DNA from: Multifurca ochricompacta
Taxonomy: Eukaryota > Basidiomycota > Agaricomycetes > Russulales > Russulaceae
Length of the DNA stretch: 14,606 nt
Direction of reading: 5' to 3'
NCBI GenBank assembly: GCA_022496185.1
Contig: WTXG01000543.1
Coordinates: 1-14,606 of the forward strand
Made by a program: the position numbers and the translations under genes. Under the pieces are notes generated by a model. It searched no databases and was not told where the DNA came from. It saw nothing but the letters and a program-made list of their open reading frames with translations. Below, in pieces: positions 1 to 8,081 of the stretch. The stretch's first letter is position 1; every line of letters starts with the position of its first letter.

Positions 1-598
1 TTTCTTATCTGATCTGATTTTCGGACTTAGACTGACTTGGACTGACACTCATTTGCTTTTGGAGTGGGTGCAACACCACTTGCATTCCCTGTCTCAATCT
101 CCACTGGAGATTCACATGGACATTCACTTTACTATATTGAAACTTCTACTTTACTTACAAAGACACTAGAGTACTTGTATTTAAGCAGTACATACTGGAG
201 AGACAGACTTTAAGTCTGTTCTCTTGTATCCAATACAGGTCAACTTGTCTTTATCAGAAATCCTCTTGAACTTCCCAAGCTGCAACTTGGGAAGCCTTCA
301 TCCCAGATCCTCAGCAGGGCGTATTGCCACTGCCTCAACTCACTTCTTGCACGTGCCCCTCTTGCTTTGTGTGGGCCTTGAACCTTGAACGCGACCCTTG
401 TGGTTTGCATTGACACCTTGAATCGAAGCGTGCCCCTCTTGTATCTTGTGGGCCTTTGAATCTTGACCGCGGCTCGCTGGGGCTCGCCTTGAGACCTTGA
501 CTTGACTTGTCTTGATAGTCTAACCTTGAATCTTGCACCAACTTGAGGACCTGCAGCTTGAAAACGACGACTGACACAGCAGAGACCTGGCTGTGACA
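1..598 (+). repeat. 5' LTR of gypsy-1 (partial; U3 start missing)
   Basis: This is a direct repeat of 6398-7001. It ends ...CTGTGACA, a canonical CA end, immediately before the primer site. It holds a TATA-like TATTTAAG at 178-185, a hairpin at 199-224, and a U5 rich in CTTGA words with an internal ~77 bp imperfect duplication (352-405 against 429-478). Differences from the 3' LTR are one extra A at about 250, no 8-base insert near 540, and five substitutions. Three of the five are CpG to TpG or CpA changes. Confidence 0.93.
178..222 (+). promoter_or_regulatory. gypsy-1 LTR promoter: TATA-like box and predicted transcript start / self-primer
   Basis: TATTTAAG at 178-185 is followed 32 bases after its first base by TTAAGTCTGTTCT at 210-222. 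That 13-mer is the exact reverse complement of the site just after the LTR (601-613). In Tf1-type elements the first bases of the mRNA are the minus-strand primer, so a transcript start near 210 is inferred from both the TATA spacing and the complementarity. The same region folds as a 10 bp stem with a one-base bulge (199-224, loop TTTAA). The start site itself is inferred. Confidence 0.7.
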
Positions 599-600
599 TT

Positions 601-613
601 AGAACAGACTTAA
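601..613 (+). other. Self-primer-binding site of gypsy-1
   Basis: AGAACAGACTTAA starts two bases after the LTR end (CA at 597-598, then TT) and is perfectly complementary to 210-222 in the same LTR. No tRNA-type TGG site begins here. This fits the self-priming mechanism known for Tf1 and sushi-group chromoviruses, in which the mRNA 5' end folds back onto the site after the LTR and is nicked by RNase H. The bases from here to 701 are leader without a convincing frame. Confidence 0.8.
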
Positions 614-701
614 TCGAACTTAGAAACAAAAGAACTTACCAAGCGCGCGAGGCGACGACGACGCGTCCCTCGCCCCGACACCCAGACGCCAGCGATCCTG
701 A

Positions 702-1205
702 TCGCCGGCCCCAGAACTTAAGAAAGAAGAAACTCACCCAGACCCGCGTCACCTTGCCCGAACCCTGAACGAAGACGTCTTATTCCGCAAGGGAACCTCG
801 GACGCCTTCGGACGACTCCTCCCCCTCTCCCGAATCCCCGAACGACAACGTCCCACTCCGCAGAACCCTTTGACAGACGACGCGTCCCTCGAAAACCAAT
901 CTCCGGATCGAAACCTAGAAAATAGATCAGTAACCCCAGAAATCGAACGCGTCTTACCTGAGAACCGGAACCGCTTTGCCCTTCTTGCAAGCGATCCCCC
1001 GACTGACAGTCCCCCACACGACACTGATTCCCCGAACCCCGACCTCGTCCTCGAACCTCGACTGGAAGCGCAACTGCTCCAGAAGTCCTCAGTAACGTCC
1101 ATTGGAACAAATCTTGCAGCAGGGGCGACCTCCTTTCCATTTGTTCTTCCGATCCGATTAGCTGGCAACGTCGACCCGGAGCTGAAAGAAACGCACGCTG
1201 GTTAG
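702..1205 (+). CDS. Probable N-terminal Gag segment of gypsy-1 (no ATG)
   Basis: The frame is open for 167 codons from just after a TGA at 699-701 to a TAG at 1203-1205, with no ATG in it; a start reading can only use a non-ATG codon such as TTG at 870. The protein is hydrophilic and rich in Pro, Asp and Glu, with a stretch NRFALLASDPP near the middle. No known domain is recognised. It lies in the leader between the primer site and the clear Gag at 1453. It becomes collinear with the downstream frames if one base is missing near 1200, which is why I take it as a Gag extension rather than a separate gene. It could also be leader open by chance. Confidence 0.4.
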   Translation, partial: SPAPELKKEETHPDPRHLARTLNEDVLFRKGTSDAFGRLLPLSRIPERQRPTPQNPLTDDASLENQSPDRNLENRSVTPEIERVLPENRNRFALLASDPPTDSPPHDTDSPNPDLVLEPRLEAQLLQKSSVTSIGTNLAAGATSFPFVLPIRLAGNVDPELKETHAG

Positions 1206-1501
1206 AGTTAGAAGAAGAAAACGTACCTTTTAGAGGATATCGGATCCCCTACTGACATACGCGCCTCGCAATCGACCTCTACCAAGGAACTTGGTACCAC
1301 GTTTGTCCTAAACACCTAGGACAGATCGAAGCTATTAGAATAGCCCCAAACAGAACCAGATTCAACGCACCTGATTCCTCCAGAACCCCACTAACCGAAC
1401 GTATCCTCCAACCGTATTCGACGCGCTACCAGCAGGAGCGAACCTGGACCCAATGTCGATCACATTTCATGAACCCCAACCTAGACAACAACAGCAATTA
1501 G
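1199..1501 (+). pseudogene. Continuation of gypsy-1 Gag N-terminal region, broken by one TGA
   Basis: In the next frame the protein-like reading continues from about 1199 (W-L-E-L-E-E-E-N) to a TAG at 1499-1501, interrupted by a TGA at 1254-1256. The part after the TGA contains GTWYHVCPKHLGQIEAIRI, with a composition unlike random translation. Near 1450 it overlaps the start of the clear Gag frame, which is one base out of phase. No domain is recognised. Together with the previous segment it suggests that the original Gag began well before the ATG at 1453. Confidence 0.35.
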
Positions 1502-1884
1502 CTAACCCAGAAGACCCAGAAAGAGAACACACCGACTTACTAGTAACCACGACACCCAAAGATGAGACGACTGGGGGGCGAACAGAAGGGGTACCGCCCC
1601 CATTCTTTGACGGAAACCAAGGAGAGGCAAAACGTTGGTGGGCTCAAGTAGAGCTCCACACCTTCCTGAATAGCCAAGCGAAAATCATAAGAAACGAGAT
1701 GTCTAGAGTGTCCTATGTGTTGGCCCTAATGAGAGGACCAAAGATTAACCAATGGGTGACGGAGCAGGCGAGGTGGCTAGCCAATGTAGCCCATGCCAGA
1801 ATTCAAGAGCCGCACCGTGGGAGAAATTCCGACAAGCGTTTCAGGCGGCGTTCGCCGATGAAACCGCCGAGCAAAAAGCACTAG
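1453..1884 (+). CDS. gag: gypsy-1 Gag, N-terminal/capsid part (frame broken near 1810)
   Basis: This opens at ATG 1453. After a polar, Gln-rich head of about 50 residues it shows the Ty3-type Gag entry PPPFFDGNQGEAKRWWAQVE, then LHTFLN, LALMRGPKINQWV and ARWLANV, which match the retrotransposon Gag (capsid-like) family. Homology stops near codon 120 and resumes one frame over at PWEKFRQAF (about 1815), so the last ~25 residues up to 1884 are out of frame. One missing base in the CC at about 1810-1812 would explain the break. Gag forms the virus-like particle around the element RNA in the cytoplasm. Confidence 0.75.
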   Translation: MSITFHEPQPRQQQQLANPEDPEREHTDLLVTTTPKDETTGGRTEGVPPPFFDGNQGEAKRWWAQVELHTFLNSQAKIIRNEMSRVSYVLALMRGPKINQWVTEQARWLANVAHARIQEPHRGRNSDKRFRRRSPMKPPSKKH

Positions 1885-2174
1885 AGGAGTTAGAGAAACT
1901 CCGGATGACAAATGGAAACATCGACGATTATATCGCCGATTTCCGAGATCTCGCAGCTCGGGCCGGACTGCACCTGGATGACCCGGCAACACGGCGGGGT
2001 TTCCAGAAAGGATTACCACGGAGACTCGTGCAGACTATGATTACCCAGGGCAACCCCGGACGTTCGACGAAACAGCGGATTCAGCTCGAAGATACCACGC
2101 GAACTGGGTCTTCATCCAGAGCCTTCTTGGGAACAAAACAACAAACACTAGTCGAAACAGTAATCAAGGAGTAA
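1752..2174 (+). CDS. gag: gypsy-1 Gag, C-terminal capsid part (real homology from about 1815)
   Basis: The element-like reading begins near 1815 with PWEKFRQAFQAAF, then LEELEKLRM and IDDYIADFRDLAARAGL, then FQKGLPRRLVQTM. These are the second half of the Ty3-type Gag domain. The 20 codons before that overlap the preceding frame and are a shadow. The frame ends at 2174, but the protein-like reading has already moved one frame over near 2088 (RYHANWVFIQSLLG), so the last ~28 residues are out of phase. A missing A in the GAA of 2088-2090 would account for it. Confidence 0.7.
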   Translation: MGDGAGEVASQCSPCQNSRAAPWEKFRQAFQAAFADETAEQKALEELEKLRMTNGNIDDYIADFRDLAARAGLHLDDPATRRGFQKGLPRRLVQTMITQGNPGRSTKQRIQLEDTTRTGSSSRAFLGTKQQTLVETVIKE

Positions 2175-2209
2175 AGTTCACGCTCCCTCGACGACGCGCT
2201 CCAAATGCC

Positions 2210-2878
2210 ATGGACATCGGGATAAACAGAAAGGCGGCTACCACGGAGGACAAAGAACGTTATAGAAGAGAGGGTCGATGCTTTGAGTGTGGACGCCGAG
2301 GACATCTCATTAGAGATTGCCCAAATAAAACCCCACGGCAGACTACGACCGTTCCGGCTCGGACCGCCACTATCACGAACGTCACTCCGACGACTGCGAC
2401 GGTACCCACCGGATCAAACGTCTCGAAACCGACAGTGAATATCGCAGCAATCGCCGCTTCCCTGAAATCCATGACCAACGACCAATGCCTCGAACTGCAG
2501 GGTCAATTTAAAAATGACGAGGATTTTTTGTATCGCTTGAATGGCGCGGCATTCATTCGAGCGATAGTTTCACATCATGTATTCATCTCACCTATCCGGG
2601 CAATGAATGTGGTTATCCCTCTCCATGGTGTGAAAGAGAAGGCCAGCATAGAGGCACTTGTTGATAGCGGTGCAACAGAGAATTTTATCAATCACAGAAC
2701 AGTCATCAAATACCGACTCCCGACCAAACGACTCACGATCCCCAAGAAATTACGAAACGCTGATGGAACCCCTAATGCCACCCCGAACATTGATCGATAT
2801 GTGGATCTCGATATAACTACCGACAACCAATCTAAGCGACACCATTCTACGTTGCGTCGATCGGAACAGACCAAATGA
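2210..2878 (+). CDS. gypsy-1 nucleocapsid zinc knuckle and aspartic protease
   Basis: The ATG is at 2210, but the frame is open and protein-like from about 2090, so this is an internal part of a polyprotein. A CX2CX4HX4C knuckle lies at residues 24-37 (C24, C27, H32, C37) and would bind element RNA. The aspartic protease motif ALVDSGATENFI has its catalytic Asp at residue 152. From about residue 207 the reading is out of frame: pol-like sequence (FYVASIGTDQMILGYPW) appears one base over, upstream of 2875. A missing A in the TCTAAG at about 2831-2836 would join it to pol. Confidence 0.8.
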   Translation: MDIGINRKAATTEDKERYRREGRCFECGRRGHLIRDCPNKTPRQTTTVPARTATITNVTPTTATVPTGSNVSKPTVNIAAIAASLKSMTNDQCLELQGQFKNDEDFLYRLNGAAFIRAIVSHHVFISPIRAMNVVIPLHGVKEKASIEALVDSGATENFINHRTVIKYRLPTKRLTIPKKLRNADGTPNATPNIDRYVDLDITTDNQSKRHHSTLRRSEQTK

Positions 2879-5829
2879 TCTTAGGCTATCCCTGGTTCGC
2901 TGCTAGTAACCCGCTCATAGACTGGACACAAGGGCGTTTGATGCAATCGATCCAACTCAGCGTACCAGGAGCACACATTAGAAGATTGAACATCGCTCAG
3001 GAATTAGCGATCAAAGCAAAAGATAATCTTGAGCACTCTTGGGATCGGATCGTGCCGAAGGAGTACCATCGACATCAGAAAGTGTTCAGCGATCAGGAAG
3101 CACAACGGTTCCCTGAGGCCCGACCTTGGGATCACCGGATTGAATTAAAGCCAGATGCACCTTCAACACTAGATTGTAAGATCTACCCATTAGGACCGGG
3201 AGAACAGGACGCGTTAAACAAGTTCCTAGAAGAGCACTTACAGAAAGGATACATCAAAGAGTCCAAGTCACCTTATGCATCGCCCTTTTTCTTTATTAAG
3301 AAGAAGGATGGAAAGCTTAGACCGGTCCAGGATTATCGCAAACTCAATAGTTGGACCATCCGGAACACATATCCCCTTCCACTCATCCCTGAACTTATAG
3401 ATCGCGTTCGCGGAAGCACATTATTTACTAAGATGGATGTCCGCTGGGGGTATAACAATATCCGAATAGTCCCGGAGGACAGATGGAAGGCAGCCTTTAA
3501 GACAAATCGCGGCTTGTATGAACCAAATGTTATGTTCTTTGGACTCACAAACTCTCCGGCAACATTCCAGACCATGATGAATGCAGAGTTTAGGGACGAA
3601 CTTAACGAGCGAGACGACACTGGGAAGGCCTGGTTCACTGTTTATATGGACGACATCCTTATTCATACCGATCACGATCTCCAGAATCACCAATCTAAAG
3701 TACACCGCATTCTAGATAAGCTTAACAAGTTGGATCTATACCTCAAACCGGAGAAATGCGCCTTTGAGCAAACGCGCATTGAATACCTAGGGCTCATTTT
3801 AGAAGCAAATCAGGTGCATATGGATCCAGTCAAAGTGGAAGGCGTCGCAACCTGGAAAACACCTACCACAGTAAAAGAAGTCCGCTCGTTCCTTGGCTTT
3901 TGCCAATTCTATCGACGGTTTATCCAGGGATTCAGTAAAATTGCGGCCCCATTGAATGCACTTACTAGTGCCAAGAACCCCTGGAGGTGGACAGAGACAG
4001 AACAGAAAGCATTTGACGATCTCAAACAACGCGTGACTTCTCAACCTGTGCTAATGCAACCAGACTTTGAAGAGCCCTTTATTGTGGATGCGGATGCTTC
4101 AGGCTATGCTCTTGGAGCGACACTAAGTCAAAAGGATTCAGAAGGGCGACTACATCCAATTGCCTACTTGTCAAAGACTCTAGATGCTACGCAACGGAAC
4201 TGGGACATTTACGATCGTGAACTATTTGCTATCATTATCGCGTTTAGATCGTGGCGTCAATACCTTCTCGGCGCCAAACATAAAGTCCAAGTCCGCACCG
4301 ATCACAATAATCTTCAGTATTTCAAAGAACCCCAGAAACTTAATCGGCGGCAGGCTAGATGGCTCCAGGAGCTCGCGGACTTTGACTTTACATTAGAGCA
4401 CGTCCCAGGAAAGCTTCATACCGTTGCCGATATGCTCTCACGACGACCAGATGCGGATCAAGGCGAGAACGATAACGACGAAGTCACAGTCCTACCAGCA
4501 GATTTATTTGTTAAGATGACGCAGTCAGTGAAGCGTCCCTTCCCCAGTACCCTTCCAGAACAACGCGAGATTCTACAACGATATCACGATCATGTGTTAG
4601 CAGGACACCCCGGAATCGACAAGACCACACGCGGAGTACAACGCGAGTTTGAAGGGGGAGACCTGAAGGAGTTTGTACGAGAATATGTCCGAGGATGCGC
4701 CAAATGTCAGGAAAATAAACCGAAACTCACAAAGAAGGCGCCAATCTTTCCATTAGATGTACCGGCAACTAGCGGCCCGTTTCAATATATTGCTATGGAT
4801 CTCATCACGGATCTCCCGCCGGCTGGGAAGTATGACGCGGTACTCACGATCGTAGATCAGGGATGCTCTAAGGCAGCAAAATTCATACCTTGCTCTAAGG
4901 ATATCACCGGTGAAGGCATTGCTACGCTCTACTATCGCCATCTCCTTCCGATCTTTGGTGTTCCACGACGCATAATCTCCGATCGAGATCCGCGCTTTAC
5001 ATCACATTTCTCGCGCGCTCTTACCAAAGCTCTTCAGATCCAACAAAACTTATCTACGGCATTTCACCCCCGAACAGATGGATCTAGCGAACGTATGAAC
5101 CTTTGGCTCGAACAATATTTGCGACTCTGGATAAGCGATGATCAACGCCGATGGCCTGAATACCTACCACTGGCAGAATATGTCCACAATTCTTGGCCTC
5201 ATGATAAAACGAAACTCTCCCCGCATGCACTCATCCATGGCATACAGTTCGACTGGAAGGCCGAAGCTAGTGACACTGATGTTCCACAGGTTGATGAGCG
5301 CATGCGCAGTCTACGCGACGCTCGATCTCGAGCTGAGAAAGCGTTCAGAGTAACCACGGATCTACCGGCCCGACCGCAATACGAGATCGGCGCGCAGGTT
5401 TGGCTTGAAGGAAAGAATCTGAAGACGCATTTCCCCTCGTCTAAGCTGGCCCCTCGACGATATGGACCATTTACTATCCTGGCTTGTATTTCCCCTGTTG
5501 CCTATCGCTTAGCTCTGCCGGACCACATGAAGATCCACAACGTATTCCACATTGACCTTTTATCGCCTTATCTGGAAACTGACGCTCATGGCCCAAATTA
5601 CGCGAGGCCCCCTCCCGATCTTATCAACCAGGAAGAAGAATATGAAGTGGATGCGATCTTAAATCATCGTACTTATGGACGCGCAAAGAAACTCCAATAC
5701 CTAGTCAGCTGGAAAGGTTACCCCGCTAGTGATAACTCTTGGGTCAATGAGGAAGATTGCCATGCACCAGATCTTATCAAATCGTATGCTAGTTCACTAT
5801 CTAGGCGCCAGGGTCGGCACCAGTCTTGA
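2875..5829 (+). CDS. pol: gypsy-1 Pol: RT, RNase H, integrase, GPY/F and chromodomain
   Basis: 984 uninterrupted codons. RT spans about residues 85-300, with catalytic Asp188 (KMDVRWGYN) and YMDD at 257-260. RNase H has Asp405/407, Glu449, Asp476 and Asp519. The integrase zinc module has H571, H578, C608 and C611, and its catalytic triad is D642, D703 and E739 with 35 residues between the last two. A GPY/F-type RYGPF is at 862-866. The chromodomain from 923 (YEVDAILNH..., WKGYP, SWVNEEDC) probably directs insertion to modified histones. All catalytic residues are present. The first ATG is only the first Met after the frame break; protease-to-RT sequence continues upstream in this frame. It ends just before a GAGAGGGGGG run. 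Confidence 0.96.
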   Translation: MILGYPWFAASNPLIDWTQGRLMQSIQLSVPGAHIRRLNIAQELAIKAKDNLEHSWDRIVPKEYHRHQKVFSDQEAQRFPEARPWDHRIELKPDAPSTLDCKIYPLGPGEQDALNKFLEEHLQKGYIKESKSPYASPFFFIKKKDGKLRPVQDYRKLNSWTIRNTYPLPLIPELIDRVRGSTLFTKMDVRWGYNNIRIVPEDRWKAAFKTNRGLYEPNVMFFGLTNSPATFQTMMNAEFRDELNERDDTGKAWFTVYMDDILIHTDHDLQNHQSKVHRILDKLNKLDLYLKPEKCAFEQTRIEYLGLILEANQVHMDPVKVEGVATWKTPTTVKEVRSFLGFCQFYRRFIQGFSKIAAPLNALTSAKNPWRWTETEQKAFDDLKQRVTSQPVLMQPDFEEPFIVDADASGYALGATLSQKDSEGRLHPIAYLSKTLDATQRNWDIYDRELFAIIIAFRSWRQYLLGAKHKVQVRTDHNNLQYFKEPQKLNRRQARWLQELADFDFTLEHVPGKLHTVADMLSRRPDADQGENDNDEVTVLPADLFVKMTQSVKRPFPSTLPEQREILQRYHDHVLAGHPGIDKTTRGVQREFEGGDLKEFVREYVRGCAKCQENKPKLTKKAPIFPLDVPATSGPFQYIAMDLITDLPPAGKYDAVLTIVDQGCSKAAKFIPCSKDITGEGIATLYYRHLLPIFGVPRRIISDRDPRFTSHFSRALTKALQIQQNLSTAFHPRTDGSSERMNLWLEQYLRLWISDDQRRWPEYLPLAEYVHNSWPHDKTKLSPHALIHGIQFDWKAEASDTDVPQVDERMRSLRDARSRAEKAFRVTTDLPARPQYEIGAQVWLEGKNLKTHFPSSKLAPRRYGPFTILACISPVAYRLALPDHMKIHNVFHIDLLSPYLETDAHGPNYARPPPDLINQEEEYEVDAILNHRTYGRAKKLQYLVSWKGYPASDNSWVNEEDCHAPDLIKSYASSLSRRQGRHQS

Positions 5830-6247
5830 GAGGGGGGTAAATTCTGACGATTAATGCTACTTTCCTTAACGCTTCCGCCTCCAACAAACGCTTCCTTGAA
5901 ACGGATCAAATTCACATCCCTAGTGGGCTTAGCCTTAGACGACCTTCGCGATCATGCAAGTTAGGCAGAGATCTCACGTTATCATTATGCTACTAGACAA
6001 CTCGGACCAAATCTACGCGCGCGTTGACGGCGACAAGCGGACCAGACCAACCGCGATACTCACATCTTATCTAGAGGACGATACATTATGCCCACCATCC
6101 AGAACTTCGCGCGGCACTCCAATCAGACGAGATCGGACGCTCTCGACGCTATCAACGACGCGAAGATCTCCACTTTCCTCTATGTATCACTGACGCGACT
6201 CTAATCAACAGAGCTTAGGGGCAAGCTCGACCGTACAATGGGGGTGA
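5830..6247 (+). other. gypsy-1 3' non-coding stretch with two candidate polypurine tracts
   Basis: No supported gene. Directly at the pol stop is a strong purine run, GAGAGGGGGGTAAA (5828-5841). A weaker one, ATGGGGGTGA (6238-6247), lies directly before the TGTGACG taken here as the LTR start. Plus-strand synthesis needs a tract flush with the LTR. The second is flush with a TGT...ACA-type LTR, while the first would imply a much longer LTR starting near 5845. The 79-codon frame at 5954-6193 shows no domain and is not called. Confidence 0.55.
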
Positions 6248-7001
6248 TGTGACGCTTTTTGACGATGTAACGGTTTGTGACGCGCTTGTTACGCGCGTGT
6301 GACGTTTTTGTGACGGTTTTTCGACCCGCGTGCGTTCGACTTTTGTTTCAACGTTTCGACTTCTTACTCCGAGTCATGTGACTGGAGTTGATGATCTTTC
6401 TTATCTGATCTGATTTTCGGACTTAGACTGACTTGGACTGACACTCATTTGCTTTTGGAGTGGGTGCAACACCACTTGCATTCCCTGTCTCAATCTCCAC
6501 TGGAGATTCACATGGACATTCACTTTACTATATTGAAACTTCTACTTTACTTACAAAGACACTAGAGTACTTGTATTTAAGCAGTACATACTGGAGAGAC
6601 AGACTTTAAGTCTGTTCTCTTGTATCCAATACAGGTCAACTTGTCTTTATCAGAATCCTCTTGAACTTCCCAAGCTGCAACTTGGGAAGCCTTCATCCCA
6701 GATCCTCAGCAGGGCATATTGCCACTGCCTCAACTCACTTCTTGCATGTGCCCCTCTTGCTTTGTGTGGGCCTTGAACCTTGAACGCGACCCTTGTGGTT
6801 TGCATTGACACCTTGAATCGAAGCGTGCCCCTCTTGTATCTTGTGGGCCTTTGAATCTTGACCGCGGCTCGCTGGGGCTCGCCTCGAGACCTTGACTTGA
6901 CTTGTCTTGATAGTCTAACCTTGAATCTTGCACCAACTCCACATCTTGAGGACCTGCAGCTTGGAGACGACGACTGACACAGCAGAGACCTGGCTGTGAC
7001 A
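6248..7001 (+). repeat. 3' LTR of gypsy-1
   Basis: It begins TGTGACGC and ends CTGTGACA, about 754 bp; 6398-7001 matches the 5' LTR at 1-598. The U3 opens with seven TNACG words spaced 8-11 bases apart (6250-6315). It repeats the TATA-like box, the self-primer hairpin and the CTTGA-rich U5 of the 5' copy. The 5' boundary is inferred, because the matching part of the 5' LTR lies outside the window. Confidence 0.8.
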
Positions 7002-7436
7002 TTGTTTCAGTAAACTAATTTGATAATTAGATTATAGAATAGTCTAAAGTAGTCTAGAGTGTATTTTAGATAGTGCCAGACTGGCAGAATTGATCACGCG
7101 TTAATAAAACAGTTGCATCATGATTTTTAAGAGAGTGGATCACTGATAACACTTTTATTTTACATCGCACTGTTGATCTGCTTTGATATTTCATAGGATA
7201 ACACTAGAACATATTTACAAAAACCCTGTAGCATACATCAAATAAAATATAGTCATTTGTTTGCTACAAATGTATTTTATCATTAAATTTCTGCTGATCT
7301 TGTCAATGACTGATGGCCACTTATACCCGCCAAACCCACTGTGCGGGTACGGGTTTCTGGCAGGTTGGGAGTTGTATACCTGTACCTGTACCCGTCAAAA
7401 CCCGCGGCACTTACCCGCGCAGGTATGAAAACCCTT
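7002..7436 (+). repeat. Left arm of a ~435 bp inverted repeat (hAT-like end motifs)
   Basis: From TTGTTTCAG after the gypsy-1 LTR to ...TATGAAAACCCTT, this stretch is the reverse complement of 12488-12921 at roughly 80-85% identity by eye. The part near 7436 carries short ACCCGTACC/GGGTACGGG words and palindromes of the kind seen near hAT transposon ends, so the element tip may be at 7436, facing inward. The arm's outer limit coincides with the gypsy-1 LTR, which probably interrupts it. No coding capacity is seen. Confidence 0.8.
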
Positions 7437-8078
7437 GCTGATCTCTATCCATGCTTGGGAAGCTTGTTTGAGGCCATACAGAGCCTTCTGCAGCCTACAA
7501 ACTTTGGACTCTTGTCCAGCAACAATGAAACCAACTGGTTGCTCCATATAGATCTCCTCATCCAGATCGCCATGTAGGAATGCCAATTTGACATCCATCT
7601 GGTGGATTTCCCAATCCTCAAGCACAGCCAATGCTAATAATAGTCTAAGCAACTCAAATCTGGTGACTGGGGAGAAAGTTTCATCAAAGTCCACCCCCTC
7701 TATTTGGGTGAACCCTTTTGCTACTAGCCTAGCACAAAAGCATCCATCTGCTTTCAACTTAAAGACCCACTTGGACTTTACAGCCTTTCTACCTTCAGGA
7801 AGGTCTTCAAGGCACCACACTTTAAGTTTTTCTAAGGCATCAATTTCATATTGACATGCCTCAAGCCAATCACTGGCATTATCAGACTCCATTGCTTCTT
7901 TAAAAGTAAGAGGATCCCTGTAAGGAGATCCTGCAGCATTGAGTAGATCCATCTGTCCAAGTCTGGAAGAACCCTGCACAAACTCTGCATTATCCTCATT
8001 GTAGAAGCAAGGATTCAAACAACAATTTTTACTGGGGCATGCAGTATCCAAATCTAAATCATCTTGGATTACCCTATC
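7437..8078 (-). pseudogene. copia reverse transcriptase fragment
   Basis: Same frame as the integrase piece upstream but separated from it by two TGA codons (8079-8084). It shows copia RT landmarks in order: FKEAMESDNASDWLEAC, VWCLEDLPEGRKAVKSKWVFK, ARLVAKGFTQIEGVDFDETF, QMDVKLAFLHGDLDEEIYME (first catalytic Asp) and KALYGLKQASQAW. The segment between KADG and ARLVAKG is a few residues shorter than usual. It ends near the AW motif where the inverted arm starts, so the YVDD site and RNase H are gone. The frame reads on into the arm to 7395, but that tail is not copia. Confidence 0.9.
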
Positions 8079-8081
8079 TCA

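Larger units (their letters stand above)
1..7001 (+). mobile_element. Ty3/gypsy chromovirus LTR retrotransposon (gypsy-1), left end cut by window
   Basis: Bases 1-598 recur nearly unchanged at 6398-7001, so these are the two LTRs. Between them lie a self-complementary primer site, Gag-like segments with a CCHC knuckle, an aspartic protease, RT, RNase H, integrase, a GPY/F module and a chromodomain, in Ty3/gypsy order (RT before integrase). The chromodomain and self-priming site place it near the Tf1/sushi chromoviruses. The two LTRs differ by about five substitutions, a 1-base indel and an 8-base indel over ~600 bp, so the insertion is young. Pol is intact, but gag and protease carry several one-base frame breaks. 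The left LTR start lies outside the window, so the target duplication cannot be checked. Confidence 0.95.

Noticed and set aside
240..629. Open frames on the minus strand across the 5' LTR and its 3' copy (also 335-577 and 6730-7002)
   Set aside because: They lie wholly inside LTR R/U5 repeats, are low-complexity translations of the CTTGA array, and show no domain.
718..1168. Minus-strand frames of about 140 codons over the gypsy-1 leader
   Set aside because: Arg/Gly-rich antisense readings of the GC-rich leader and Gag extension; no family resemblance.
1800..2840. Programmed minus-one frameshifting in gypsy-1 gag and protease
   Set aside because: Five breaks, none on a classical slippery heptamer, are too many. 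Missing bases at short runs explain them better.
5954..6193. 79-codon plus-strand frame after pol
   Set aside because: No domain, no conserved motif, and it lies in the expected non-coding stretch before the 3' LTR.
7002..7436. Inverted arms as copia LTRs or as telomere-like repeats (GGGTAC words)
   Set aside because: LTRs are direct repeats, and these are inverted and lie at wrong positions relative to copia. The GGGTAC words are short, mixed and confined to the arm ends.
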